Below, piece by piece: positions 23,693 to 38,600 of a stretch of 64,000 bases of DNA. Each line of letters begins with the position of its first letter. The stretch's first letter is position 1. The stretch spans positions 6,552,501 to 6,616,500 of the forward strand of contig NC_060233.1 of assembly GCF_021155775.2 (NCBI RefSeq), written 5' to 3'. Position numbers and translations under genes: made by a program. The stretch comes from Neodiprion pinetum (taxonomy: Eukaryota; Arthropoda; Insecta; Hymenoptera; Diprionidae). The notes beneath the pieces are model-generated. The model was not told the origin of the DNA. It searched no databases and saw only the letters and a list, made by a program, of their open reading frames with translations.

Positions 23693-26600
23693 CTGAAATT
23701 GCAAATTATTCCGCGTGTTTTCTTTTTCTTGATTTCTTTTTCTAACGCGTTTTATTTGGTTTTGAAAAAAGTGGGGTTTGTTAATTTGATTTTTTTTTTC
23801 CAATAGTGGACGGAAAACTTTGGATTATAAGCTTTTTTAGTATCAAACAGAATCGTGGTTTGAAGGATACTATGAATCGGAGAAATCCGAGAAACCATCA
23901 ATTGAATTCAATTGTGCATTATTGGATTTTCAGATTTCAGGTAGTTCATATAGCCATGTATGAATAAATTTGAAATCATGTTCAATTGCGCATCCTCAAA
24001 TGAAGTCGTTCGAAATGTTTTGAAGTCGGTACACGCGTTCAGGTCACTCGGATGTTCGAATTAGGAACGTCAAGTTAAATTTTTTTTTTTTTATTTCTTA
24101 CTAGGATTTTTTTTTTTTTTTATTATTTATACAGAATTCCGAAATTTTTTTGCAGCATCTCCTACATGGATGACATAAAAAATCATACACCTCCAAGTTA
24201 TACTTCTGCCGACAAAACAAAAGCCCCAACTCCAAAGTCGGAACTGACAGAACACTGACCAGGAAAGTATCCCAGGTCGATCCTTCCGATTTGATTTCTT
24301 TTGCGATATGTTATAGTAGACCAAAAACTAAGCAACATCTATTTTTTTCATCCACCATTAACAGTTTAAGGGAGGGAAACCACCCTTCAAAGTAGGGCAT
24401 GTCAAGGGGCGATTTGGTAGTTTCACCCACAAGAACATAATACTTTTTAACCAATCCAACCGAAAAAGTTTTCACATAACGAGAAATGAAAAATGTAATT
24501 TTCTCTATTAAAAAAAAAAAAAAAAACAGAAACTGCAAAACCGCCCCTTGACATGCCATTTAATGGTAGATAAAGAAAAATACGTATCACTTAGTTTTTA
24601 GTCTGCTATAACATATTACAAAAGAAATCAGATCAGAGATATCGACCTGGGATACCTTCCTTGTAAGAAGAGAAGATTCATCGCCGAAGTCTCGACCGTG
24701 TTAAGGAGAAGTGGTTTTACCTTGACGTCCCATACGCTGACTCCGGACACTTTTCTGGCCCACAAAACGGTCGTACAAGGACATCTTCTGGTTAGGGTTG
24801 GTAGCCTGCGGGAGGCCGCCAGCCTCTGGACTACTGTAAACGCTGTTGTGCCTGTTACGGGAAAAGAAACCACCTCCACTGCTGTAGGTCGTCGAAGAGC
24901 TTCTCACGGAGCCCATCCTCGTTATTTGACGCTGAAGCCAATTTTTTCTCCTCTCGACGAGCGGCGTGTCAACGCTTTCCTGTGGCGATGAGAAAACGAT
25001 CAGATTCAGAAAGTGAAATTGATGAAACGGTGACAGCGTATCAATCAAGAAACATTAAATTACATTGAACGTGTCGCAATAAGAGGACTCGGAAATGGGT
25101 TTTGATCAGATTGAACAACGAGTTGATCGCTGGTCTGTTAAAAATGAAACTCGGCCGTCGATGGGAGTCGAGCGAAACGAAGAATGTCGTTATCCTTGAA
25201 CTTTGATCGAGCAAATTCGAATAATTCTCTACATTTCAGTCCGATTTAAGAAACTTGGTAATCTAGTCTCGGGCCTTGTCCGATATCTCGCTCGCACCTG
25301 GATACACGAATTCTGTACTCACGTAGTCGGCGAAGACCTCGTCCTGTGCGCTTTTGCGGTGCTGACTATGGTTGTGGTCGTCCGTACCCAGGAGCACGTT
25401 CGCGTAAAGGGCGTCGCTCTCCTTAATTTTGTAAAGCTCCGCCGAACCCTTCGGCTCCTCTCTCCTGTACTGCTCGCTCGCCACTGTGTATGGCAGGTCC
25501 TTCGGCACTACGTCGTCCCAATACTGGTCCTTCAAAAGCTCCGGATGCTCTTCGTGCATCTCGTCCACTATCATGTACCCCGCCTGGGAAAAAAACAGGT
25601 GTTGCCATTAGCAGGTCGATCTTGAAACAGGGTGACCACAAAATTTCGGGTAAAAATACCAGGACCTAAAACTTAGTTCTCCCCAACGTTTTATCAGTTC
25701 TAGTAAGTTACTGAAACCTAAAATGTTCAGCTTATTAACACTTATATTGATGACCCCTTTTAAATACCCTCATATTGCCAGGTTTTTCAGGTTTTCAACA
25801 ATGATTTTTTTTTTCTCGTTACAATTAATCTCTGGTGATGAATGATATTCGATACAGTTGCGTCTAAGACTCGCGGTTCGTGAAATTTTTAACATTAAAA
25901 AAAAATTTACCGTGTAGCTAAACTGTTCCGATCAACTAAGCATCGCAGCTTTCGACCGATTGAGGAACACAAATGCAGGCAAATGTTATTTTGAAACTAA
26001 CACAAACGGTGTGATAAACAATTTTGTGATCAATTTTATTAGTTAAACATGATAACAAGCTAACAAAGTGAAACAATGTTCGAAAAAGGCTCAGGTTTCC
26101 CGATTCTAATATCGACTCAACGGGACTTTCAGCAAAGCCTCTGATTGTGTGAATAATTTTTTGTTCCTTTACTATTTCATAAGCATAAAAAATTTATTTC
26201 TTGGTCCTGAAAGAGTTAGCAATTTGACGCTAAATCTCTGTATCAGCGCCACTAGTAGAAATTAGCATACAAATAGAGTTGTAATGATAGAGAGAACAGC
26301 ACGTTCTTGTAAAATCTGTTCCTTTTCTTCCTTTATGACATATCATGTGAATCGTTAAGCCTGATATGAAGGAAATCCTGATTTCGCTGGTTTTTGTGTT
26401 TTTTTGTCGATTACAATGCTAATTAGTTTAAGATGGGATATAAGAAATAAATTCAGTCACGTGCGAAACGAAGATGCTAAGATGGTACGAGTCGATAAAT
26501 TACGGATCGCTTAATCAGAAAATGTAAATTGAACCATATCGATTCTTAATGAAACCAGTGTCTGTATTCTGTTACATAATTATATCCGTTAAATTTATTT

Positions 26601-29600
26601 ACTCTTAACGCAGGAGTCAACGATATAGATGACATCGCAGTGACCGAGTTTTTGAACGTAATTCCGCAAAGTATTACACGGATAAAAAAAGCTCCTTCAT
26701 TATACTCGAACTCTTCGATGTTTAACATATTGTTAAAATTCCTTCTTCATTAGCATATTATAATTCCACGCTTCACCGTCGGCTTATTTATGCTTCGAAA
26801 ATATTGGCTCCTGCTAATGCCATGCGATCGTGTGTTCGCCATACAGGCTTTAACGTGTTTGCACGTGAGATACCGAGATGAAAGATCGCTGTCAAGGTCA
26901 CCGGAAGTGAAGGACACAATCGTGATTCTGCGTTTCCTTTCTACCCGTACAATACACGTATGAAAGATTAAACGCTCGAGAATAAGCCGAAGAGGAGGAA
27001 AAAAAAAATAACTTGACTATATGGGGGGGAAAAAGCAATGTTTATAAGTAGAATCAGCATAATTATTTACCGATTGTCTATTACACACGTGAACACCGAT
27101 GATCGCCTGATCTTTCGGCCATTAATTATAATAAGATGTATGCATACACGATGTAGGTATGTAGGTACGTAAGTACAAGTGTGTTTTATCCTCGTCGCGT
27201 GTTTAGTTGCAAATTGTGCCTGTAATTCGCTCGTGTAGACGTAAAACATCGTAATCATGTACCTTCTACATAGCCTTACAATTACACCCATACAGTTTTC
27301 GCAACGAGTATTGTAATACAAATTGCGACGCATAACGTGTAAGACGGTCGAAATGAATCGTTAATTCTCCTACGCCGAGGAAGCGATCGAACTATGCTCG
27401 CCAATTACCAATTGCCATTTAAGAAATAGCCATTGGCACTTCCGGTTATTGAATCCGCTTGCCCGGTTTTTTACGTGTGGAAAAGGAGCGTATACACGAT
27501 GCATCGGTACTTGGATTCTATCAACGTACGTCTCGGTTCTAACTGATATTTTCCCCTCATGCTGTATCAGAACGAAACAAATAAAGTAAATTATACCTTT
27601 ATGTGTCGATCTATCAGCCAGTTCAGCTCGATGTCGTCATCGTCCTCGCCAAAAGGATTTATCAGGACTTCGGCAACTTTAAGCCATCCCACGTAGAAGC
27701 AGAACTGTGGATTTGGTTTTTAATTGTTATTTTTCCAAATACGTAGAACAGTCTTTTTTTCTTTCTTTCTTCCTTTTTAATACATGTTTACTGAATTTTT
27801 AAAACAGCTGCAGTATCAATTTTGCGAACAAAGAATATAAACAATTTATACGGTTATACCTGCAGCGCGGTGAAGAACGGAAAGTACATGTCAGGCTCTT
27901 CGTATTTTCCAACGCTTCCTTCGGCTCTTGGTATAAACTGACGACCCAGAAGCGCCGCAAAAAAGTACGCGTACAGCGATAGAGTAACCACCTGTAAGTG
28001 AAAAAAATTTAGTCATTATTACTCGTAACCACGGTAAAAAATAACTATGGATAAGTCTATTGCATTGTTTTTAATATAAAAATTTTAAATACCCATTAGA
28101 AAGAAAAAACACTCTACCGACAGAGGGAGAAGAACAATTTTTCCATTTTACCAGTAAGATTTAACACCCAAATCGAAAAGCAACTTGCTACATCAAGTTT
28201 CGGTCAAAGTGAGTAAAAAATTTAAGCAACTCTTGCAATTATATTACAATCGTATTTGTAAAAAAAAATTTTGCCCAACAGATTTAGGCGACGTGTGTCT
28301 TATTTATTTATTAACTTTTTTTTTTTTATCGCATATGCTTTAGATGATATATTTCTAAATCGAAAATTAAATCTGCAAGTGGACGACAATTGCGGAGTTT
28401 AAATCGACTGCGAAGTATATTGACCGACACGGACAATCGGACATTAATTGACTTCTGGTTTCGTCCATGAGACCTTTGCGCGTATTATAATAACAGTACG
28501 CTAGTCAATACAGCATGTGAAGATCAATATATAGAGTACCATGTGATCGTGGATAATTAAATTCAAATAGAGTTTGACCACGCGAGGTCAAAGGCCTTCC
28601 GGTTAAAGCGTGAAGGCATTGAAAGAATTCCCTTGACCTTTTACGACCATCGTAAATAGTATATTTATTGCACGCGAAGACAAACTGCGTCTATAACTTC
28701 TAATCATTCGGCTCGTGTTTACCGATCGTACGAATATTTGTTCGATAAATTCGCCGCGATTGATTGATCTTTACGGAAACTTTACACAAGCATTGTGTAT
28801 AGTCATTTGCTCGGCTCAAACAGCCAATTATCCATTGAACGTACACTGTAATCGTTCCGAGAAACGATAAGAAGAAAACAAATCGTTCTTAATTGTAATA
28901 TTAAAAAATGGCGAGGAAACTTCCAGCGTTGGTTGGATGCCTCAGGGTTTACGAATTGCGTCTCGATCGGATTTCTGATGAGCCTTAGAGTCACGGTATT
29001 TCTGATCAGAATATTCCACTCGGAACTCGAAGCGTGCGTAAAAAATGTTACACTTGCCGAGACCCAAATGTTATTCGGGAGCTTAGAGATCACCTGACTT
29101 GCCCGTCGGGCGGATAACTGTTCGACATATGGTTCTGTATGACTTTAATCACGTGTATCAAGGACCCGAGAGTATCGAGGCGGTGCCCAAGGGCACCAGA
29201 AACCGGTAGATTGTTACCACCTTATAATCAGACGTCGAACATTGAATCGAATCTTAACAGGAAATCGCTGTGCTCCCGTTAAGACCATTCATTGGACGAG
29301 TAAGCATGCTTAGTTAGGAGAAGGATGTTTCGAGTCCTTGGTAATGCTCCTTTTTACGGTAGCGTAAAATTAAACCGCGATTCGCAAATGAGAAACTTTA
29401 CGAATCGTTTGTGCGCTCGGCACTATGATTTTCACCGATTTCAAAGTCGGATGCAAAATAAGGTAGTCATGGGGTTGACAGTAATGTATTGTAGTGTCAA
29501 ATTTTTAACTGCCATCTCCAAAAGCGAAAGTCCTATGAAGTGGATGTTTGAAACAACGCGTATAAGTAACCGAAGAAAATGATTTCTGAAAATTTATAGG

Positions 29601-32600
29601 TTTGTGGAGTAATTCTTCATCTTGCTACACTGTTTGCAGAATTGATTTTTTGTCAATGCTTATAGGAATGTTAAGAAGTCAAAGTTTCCAAGTAGCAATG
29701 AGCTTGCTTTGGAATTTAACAGTACATAATGGAATCGATTTTTTTTCACCGCAAAGACGTCACTAGGTTCAAATCTTACATGGAAGTGCCGCAGTTTTCA
29801 TTGTAAGTAGATACTCATAACAATTGCTATATTTAACTCACGAGGACGTAGCTAATTTTCACATTAATTTATCGAGTGTTTAAAGTTTGCATGCATAAGA
29901 TACGACGAGGTTCGGTCATTAACGTAAGATGTTCTCAGCAAGGCTCAAGGCTCAAGGATGTCGGAAGTATCGAAGCTTCCTGAACGCGAAACACTCCAGC
30001 CTTCCAAGAAGACGGTAAAACTGACGTGTCATTCCCCTTTTTCCTTTCTCCTATTTTCCCCGTGTTGAAGAAGCTCGCTCCGTCTTCTCGCCTCGGTTTA
30101 TTCGCCTAAAATTAGTCAAATCCATGACGTTCAACCATCGTGACGCAAAAAGCTATACAGACGTGTGATTGAACTGCCCTGAACTTCAAGTTCAAATCAT
30201 TCCCAGCGCGATTATTATCAACGCAACTTCTACAATGGTAACGCTACGAAGTCAATTAGCCGTTTGAACTCTATATTTGGAGTTCGGGAAGCCATAGACA
30301 CGTACAGCTAGTGGTGCCTTCTAAGTCGCGTTGCGAAGTTTAGATCGACCTACGGTTGGATCGAAGTGATTTATTGGAAAAGGCCAGTTTGGACAGATGC
30401 GATATCGTCGGATCGATGGTTGGTAAAACGGAACCTCTCACACGCCGGACAATAGATTTATCGGGCACATGTGTGAATCAATTCAATCAGAAGCCTCATC
30501 TTGGACATATCCTTGATCGTCATGATCGTCGTCATCATCGATGTGGCAAAAAATCAATTGTTAGCAGAGAGTTCGCGACTCGATAGTACGAAATGAGTTT
30601 CGCCACGATCGACTTGTGGAATAGACGACGGTTCGTCGACCATAGAAGTGGTCGAAGCCAATTACAAATTGTTTTCAGAGTTTGATGAAGTGAAATTTTT
30701 AGAACCGTTTATTCTTGAGCCGATCGAATATCGCTTGTCCAATCGAGATGTGGCCGGATTAGCAAACCAGATAATTCCCTCGGCTGATTTTTGGTTCAAC
30801 TGTACAACCAGCGATTCGTTTCTTTTCATCTAAAGTGTTTCAATATTTCCATATAGACGCACTTCCTGTATCATAATCGACGTTGCATAAACGTTCGTTA
30901 AATTGGCGAATAAATTTGCAGTGTAAAGCTTTCTATATATAGCGTAACGACCACGTTTCAGTCCAGCCGCGATAAAATTATCATTAATTCAACACATCAC
31001 GTATCATAGCCTTAGATTGAGAGAAAGACCTTCGCGATTCCTTCTCGATCGCATTAATACCCCGACAAATATCGAAGGTCGTTTTTCGCCAACGAACCGG
31101 CAGAAGTATTACAGCGAATCATTATAGGGATGTTTATTTGAAAAGCGACTGAATTATAAGGGTTACAAAGGTGTACGAAGTAAACGAAGCCAGTCTCGAT
31201 CAGTACACGGTTGGAAAAAAATGTCCCAGCAAGTCGACTAAAATTTTTGGGTCGATTAAACCATTTTTTAACGTATTATTAAGTAGAAACTAGAAATTAA
31301 ATGTTGAAAATGAAAAAATTTGTGTCATATTCTCTAATATAAGAATGTGAAAATTAACACAAATATAAGATGAACCTGCTGGGACGTTATGTTTAGTTAA
31401 ATCTTTCTAACAGCGTGGAAGGTTCACGATAAATGCTATTGAACTATTTGAACACTCTAACAATAAGATCAGAATTCTCTCAAAAATGTCAAGGAGTCGA
31501 GCAGTGCATACAAGTTCCCTTTGCTTTCTTCATCCAACTCCCGTTTTTCTCTCTCCTTCCCTCGATCCGTCCTTTTGCTATTTTTACGACCGACTTTGAC
31601 ATCGAGCCAACGAACTTGAGGACCGCGCGGAATCCTTGGCATCCTGATCGGAGACTCCCGTAGGGTTTGACCGAAGCCTCTAAGGCGTCGTAAGAAAGCC
31701 GCGGCATTTACCAGGGCGACACGATCACGCGCCTCTAGGAGGTGCGCGTGACTTCCTGCGGGTGGATCCAATACCCCGGACTATGGACTCGACAAGCGGG
31801 TCGCGTACGCGGTCAGCATGTCGCTACAAGCGCGTGTAAACACTTTGTAAATTTGCCATGAGGCGGCGAATGGCGGTAAAGAAATTCGACGATTCAGGAA
31901 TAGACGGAAAGGACTGGAGGACCGTTGTGAGTGCGGAAATGAAGGCCGAATGATCCGGTAAAAATAGGTCGGAATTAAAAATATTAGGGATGTGGCTGCC
32001 TTTCTGTTTACACGAATTATCGACCCTCAGGAACTGAAATCTGAAGTCCTTTTTTGAGCTGCATAGCTAGTGTTTTATGAAAACAGCAAATTTGATGTTT
32101 TTTTGTCTTACGTTTTCCTGAAAAACTTCTATCGGTAGATGATAAACTACTTGACCATTGCGTAGAGCGGAAAATTTTACATCGAATTATGGCCTCGTAT
32201 GTCGGAAATGGAGTTGGATCAACGAATTAAGAAAAAGGAAAGTATTTCATAAAAATTCCCCACATGCCGTCGATGAGTAGAATTTCTTTTTTCCTAATAC
32301 TTTTAATTCAGATCTATTTCGCCTTGACTAGAACTTGAAGACAGCTGAACGAATGCGAAACACCGATTTTGTGGAAGCTGGAGTGAGAAAACAACGGCAG
32401 AACTCCGGTTAATTAAAAGATTTCTGTAATACAAGGCGAGTCCGCTTGATGAGCAATTAGATTGCGTAATGCGCATTGTGTTACGGTGCAGGTAATTATA
32501 AATGCAAAATATATGTTTCCGGGACCTCAGAGTCTTCGGCTGAAACTCGTGTTCCTACGTAGATACAACGCTTAATTTATATACTAGGTACTAGGTACTG

Positions 32601-35600
32601 CGCATTTGTAGAAGGTGACACGAGGATGCCGTTTCCATGTAAGAAACCATATCGTCCAAGAGTTATATTCGCCGTATTTCGAAGAATAAAGTCAGGACAA
32701 AATTGATCGGACATGATCGGCATTTATCGTTGGGAACCTCTACCTCCTCATCCGGTTTCTAACAGCTTTCATCGGTATTTCAATTGACATTGTTAATCCA
32801 TTGGCATTGAAGAATTTTTTTGGTACACACCCATTACTACGAATCTCAGGAATCATTAATATTATCTCCACACGTTGATGTGCGGATATTCACAGCTCGA
32901 CGAGAAGTCTTCCGATCATTTATCACTTTCATCGTTTGGGTATCAACGGATCGGTAATGTTTTGGAGTATCTCCAATTGAATCGGTATTTTAGAAGGCAC
33001 GACACGAGCGAAGTAGGAACGGACATATATTAGGAGGATTGAAAGAGAAGCGTTGACGTGGAACTGATTACAAAAAGCTTTTCAACGATACCGAATGCAG
33101 ACTTAATTGCTGGCAACCGCTTCCGCGTAAGTTCTCCCAAAAGCAAACCTAAGCTGTTATTCGTTGGCTAAAACGTCTTCTCCAAATTCATACACGCCGT
33201 ATTTTCTCAATATTTTTGTTTCTCCTAAAGACGCGAGAGGCTTCTTATCAGCATTTAAATACGTGCCACGGGTGACGTAACGGCGTATAGATTTCCAAGT
33301 GCAGAACCGCCTCACAGCTATGCAAACTACGCACCTTGCCCTCATCGACGTGAAGTTGTGCAATTAAGGTGGATACAAGCCGTTCCCATATTTCACCTCA
33401 TCACTAAAGCAGGTTTTTTCTTTTCATTTTTTTTGCTAATCGAAGAGCTGGCACGATTTACGTGCCTCGTGCCTGTGATGCAACTATTGTGAAAAATTGA
33501 TTTTCCATTTATAAGTTTCTGATGCAATGTTATTAATCCACTCTGACCAGCTGACCAGAGGAGGAAGCTCACCTGAGTGTAAACCAGCGGCACGCAGACT
33601 GTGTCGTAACCGATTAGGGCTCCCAGTCGCTTGCGAATGTCGCTAAGCTCGACAAGGAGAGTTTGGACGACCTGGTCGCTGGTGATAAGAGCCTCTTTCC
33701 GGGCCCTGTTGATGATATTGGTCGCCCAGACGAGGGGCATCCAGTACTTGGACATCGCTGCCTTTTTGTTCATCATTTCGAATATCTTTTTCTCCGATTC
33801 CATCATCAGACCTGGAACACAATTTGAGAAAATATGTTTAATACGGGGCGGAACATGATCACGTATTTATATGAAGAGGTTGCAGGGATCATTGTCAGAC
33901 ATGATTTGATTGACTTGATAATATCGAATATTGCGAAGAAAGTCTTTACCGTTTCATCATCTACTGTCATTCGTACCGTATCAAGTGAAGACGATCGATT
34001 ACTATGGATCAAATTTAAGACAAATTGAGGACATGATGCATGCGTTTTAAACCTGTTATGCATAATATTTGAGACAAGGTGGACGACAACTCCATTACGA
34101 AGGATCAGAACTTTTAATAACAAGTGTTATAAACTACCGACTGCTAATTTTTTCGTTTAACTCAACCCAGTCGTGAACTCTCTGGTTTTCGGTTACTTCT
34201 GGAGCGAAAAGAAGACAGACTGAGAAAATTTTCACCGACTTAGTATCGCTTTCGGAATACCGATAGTACAATAACAGTCGAAGCGCTGTCCAATATTCCA
34301 GTTCTTTTAGACTTGGCTCATTACTGTAAAACTTAGCAATCGATAGATCATGGAATGAACTTTGATTTCGACACGAGGATGTTCTTCCGAAGACGACCAT
34401 GGTGTTTTGATTTGTCGTAGATACGCTGAGTGTTCCAAGTAAAATATAGTCATGGCTCATCATCGTAGAGACAAGTTATTCGTGGTGTAGGCGGTTAAGT
34501 CTGTCAGAGTTCACGTCTAACACGTGGAGGAGCCTTTCTGGGCCTCTTTTAGAAAGTTACTGAATTTATGCTAACTTCATACATTACATGCGGCACTGCG
34601 ACGGTTTCCTCGTTGCGCATAAATTACTCTTGATTTCTATCCAATTCTAAAAAAACGAAAAGCTCCAGCACACCGTGTTATGTGGGTATCCTAAACTATC
34701 CACATGTTGGAGCATCGTGCCGATGCCGATTTGTACTTGCAGCAGCATTGCTGCTTCGGTCTACGACTGCACGCGACGTTGTTATTCAGGTGTGGAAAAC
34801 GAACCGCGATGTACCTCGATCGTTTCTGTAATTATACCCACTTTATTGTCACTCTGATACAACAGCTTCATTCCTCGCAATTACCACGTTTCTTTATTCG
34901 CTGTAAAACAATCGCACCGTCGGTGACTACATTTGACGTTTATCAAACAGCTTGAGAGACTCGAGGATCGGAGACAATGAAGAACTGAAAAATCTGCATA
35001 ACCCAACCGTCGAACTTTGGCTTGAAACTCTGCCGCGTGTAAAATGTAAAATAAAGAATTTTATTGGAGATTATTTTCTGTAGAAATTTCCCAATTTCCA
35101 GGAGGTTTATTTTGTTTCGCCACTCCGTCGTTCCTTAATCAATTTCTAAACTAATTAGCTCCTGGAACTCGTTACACCGGCTGATATGTCTCGTGGAGTA
35201 TCGCATATTCATCCACAGATATGCCAAACGAAGATATTACAGATCTGGAATATTTTTCATATATTTTGGCGCCACGACACGTCTTGTGTAATTTTTCCAC
35301 TATGTATAGTGAGCCATTACCAATTTGCCAAAATCTCTTAGCAAGTGTTTATTTATCAGTCGTGAATGCGTCTTGGCAATGTTCGTCACGTTGCTAGCAG
35401 ACTGGAACTGATTGAAAAATAACAAGAAGAAAAAACGACTGTACATTTGTAGGAAAAACACTCGTAGGCTTGTTGCTTGTTGCTTCTTTGCATAGACACT
35501 TATAATCGCAAACTCGTTTGGTGAATCCATTATGTGCATAAATGGGAATTAATAATAACCACGACGTTACATCGTGAGGGAGTTTTATAAATTCTGCAAT

Positions 35601-38600
35601 TTCGAACGCGAACTCTTAGGAATATTCGATTTGAACATTAGAACATTTGCGCAACGCTATGTTTTTCATATCACAATAAAAAGCGTTCCGAACCATGAAA
35701 ATTGGTTGCGAAAAATCGAGAAAGTAAAAACCGACGAAGCGAACGGCGAAGTAGAATACGAGCCAATGTTTATGAATTTATAAATATCTCCCATAGAGAA
35801 TTCTATTGCAAATAAAAATTTACAACACTCATAATGTCACTTACTTATTATTCTCATTCCTTGGTACAAAGTTTGTTACACACGATTCAAATTTCTTGCC
35901 AAGGCATGTATAACAGTTACTGTTTCTTTTTTCGAGGATTTTCCCCCATCGCGTTTCTTGTTTCTTATATGTTCACCGATAACGCGGCTTGTCGCAATTC
36001 TCCCGATCGGAATAAAACGTGGTCGGAGTTCTCTTCGCGCGTGTAGCAACGAATCGTGCGCCAACTCTGCAAGAAACTAGATCAAGCATTTACATCTGTC
36101 TTCTTATGGAATTGGAAACGATGGTGACACGCCGTTCTGGCAGCGGTAGAAAATCACCATAACAAGATGCGCCGGTTAATTAGTCTAATTGAAATTTTTC
36201 TACGCCGACACTATGATAAAATTAGCTTGTAGAAAGTGAGACTGTGCAAACATTCGATTGCCAACTAAACGTTGTATAAACTTTTCGTAACGGTATATAA
36301 ATATCATGCAACGGTCAACGGAGTCAAGGAAAGACATTTCCGCAGTTTCGTTTATCCGCAATACATCGATTGGCAATCTTTTGACAGACACGCGACAATT
36401 TCTGCCGAGTAAATCCTTGAAAATTTTCTTTCGTTTAACGTAGATCGTCCAAGAATGTGGTATTCGATATTTGAAATGTAGAATCAAAAAATACTGTAAG
36501 TGCCAGTTTTAGCCCGAAAAAAATTTTTGAATTCTCCTCTTCATTTTTAAACTCTAATCCAAAGTTTGTGGGAATTTTTTCACACTGAAAATCGACTGCC
36601 AAACTTTTTCCCCATCGAAAAAGCGAGAGGATAATATAATCTGATCAGATCGCAGTCCACCTCGATCAGTTTTAATTTACCGCTACCGATCACTCCGGGA
36701 TCACTGATCGGAATTCGACTAAGCGCGGTAGAGTTTGCCGGTTGAAGAGCGACGTAGAAATAGTTCCTCCCCGTTGATTAATGCCGACTTTCTTCTACCC
36801 GACAAGACCTTCGGCTCGAGTCCAGTGACAAAGTTTATCGTTAGTCAGGTACAGGTTTGACCGGCGGATAAAGGCGCAAGGGTACAAGACTCTCGTCTCT
36901 GTACCGTTGACCATGACGGTGTAACGAACGAGTCTTGGAAATCTATTGAAAATTTCTTTGCAAAGAAGAGGGTCAGGGGGGAGGAAGTGGGAGGGGGAAA
37001 AACCCCAGGCTTAACATGTGAATTCTTCTTGCGAGGCATTACCGAGAACCTGAAATACTCGGAAACTGCACTCGGACACAACTATCTGTGATAATATCCG
37101 CGACAGGAAAGCACAGCCTCCATATCCAAGTCACTCGAGATCATGAAATTATTCCGTCGTAGCTTTAAAAAATCCAAATTTTCGTAGCTCTAAATTGTTG
37201 CTCAGGACGCGATCAGAGAATTAGAGACGAATGAAATCACCTCGAGATGATATGATGCAAATGGTCTATTACCTACGCATGGAGCATATATGGACAAATC
37301 TGCGTCAATGCAAATCACGTGTAATACATGTATATGTAGACAAGCACTCGACCCCGTCTTCATTTTTTTACCACCGAGCAAAAATAACGTACAATGCGAA
37401 CGGAGAATTGATTTTGCAACAACTTTAATAGGGTAATGACTTGAGAAAAAAATTTTTATACCTGTCATCGTTTTACCCACAGACACACACACACACACAC
37501 ACGAAGCTGTTGGAAATAACGCGCAGCGCAAATGTCAAGTTTCTGCTTGTGCAATTATTAATTAGTTTCTAGAATCGCAACGTTTGGTAGAAATATCAAA
37601 TTTCTCGTACGACGAAACGATATGGCATATATTTTTGAGCTTCTGTATAAAAATTAGGGACACCAAGTATGACCGACGTAAATTAAGCTGCGGTAATATC
37701 GCAACGAAGTTTCGTTTCGCTCCGATGTGAGCCAGTGATATGTAACTTGTCCCAAATAAAGAATAATTACACAATCGATCATACGCGGCGAGATAGAGAA
37801 ATACATGTGAATTACAGTGTCGTGTGAGGTTGACTGCTTTTCGTGCCCGATCGTCGAAGGATTTCCCCTCGATTGCAACCTTAGCCAAGCCCTTCGAGTG
37901 TGCCGAGCATTCGTAAATTTCAATCATATTCTAGCCGATCAACCGCATTGCGAAACGTTTTGTACTCGTTAATGACCCACTCTGGTTCCCAATGTTCCTT
38001 ACGAATTTACTTCATCATTGATGATCAAACAGTGCTAAAAACAAACGTAAGAATGTATGTTCAAAGCTCATGTTTTATGACCGGAAGTCCGAAGAGTTGC
38101 GATGGTAGACTGTTGGACCAGACGATCGTAAGTCGAAGTCTACTGATAGCTTGCGGCTAGCTACGTATTCGCATCTTCTTCCGTTAGAGAAACAGCGATA
38201 AATCGTAGTAGAGAAGACCTGGACGAGTAACGGAGTAGTAGCACAGTTTGCGCTTGGTGTTATTGACACCTCACGTAGAGTTCAGACACCGAAGCGTTTG
38301 CGAAAAAATTCCGGAGGTATTCTTACACTGGCATAAATCAATGCAAGGTACGTGTCTCGGAATAATGTCGGAGACAAAAGGCTGACGTTCGTCGAGATAA
38401 ACTTTTACGCTTGTCATTATCGGACCGATGAGCAACGGGTAAAAGCTCTTTCGCGTATCTACGTCAATCGGAGAAGCCGTGAGGAAAGAAAAATTAAAAA
38501 AGAAAGAAAAAACGGTCGCGCGCTGTTGAACTGTACAATAGTGTTGTTTTGAAAAATATTGTTACAACCGTAACAAGCCACGCTCTGAAAAATGAAAAAA

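Larger units (their letters stand above)
23693..24720 (-). other. Best: Intron of bestrophin containing an inverted pair of repeat copies
   Basis: A 1028-base intron between the two last coding exons. It contains two long T tracts (about 24080-24120, poly-A on the transcript), a full-length copy of the dispersed repeat family on the minus strand (24240-24525), and a shorter copy on the plus strand (24536-24660) facing the other way. No coding potential seen. Confidence 0.85.

Noticed and set aside
25203..25625. 140-residue open frame on the plus strand
   Set aside because: It lies antisense to the bestrophin exon at 25323-25583, whose family match is unambiguous.
29767..29777. GGTTCAAATCT resembling a tRNA B box
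   Set aside because: The flanking bases do not form a T-stem and there is no acceptor stem or anticodon arm upstream.
35574..35783. 70-residue plus-strand frame with protein-like look
   Set aside because: Starts at GTG, is short, has no known motif and lies in an AT-rich intron where such frames are common.
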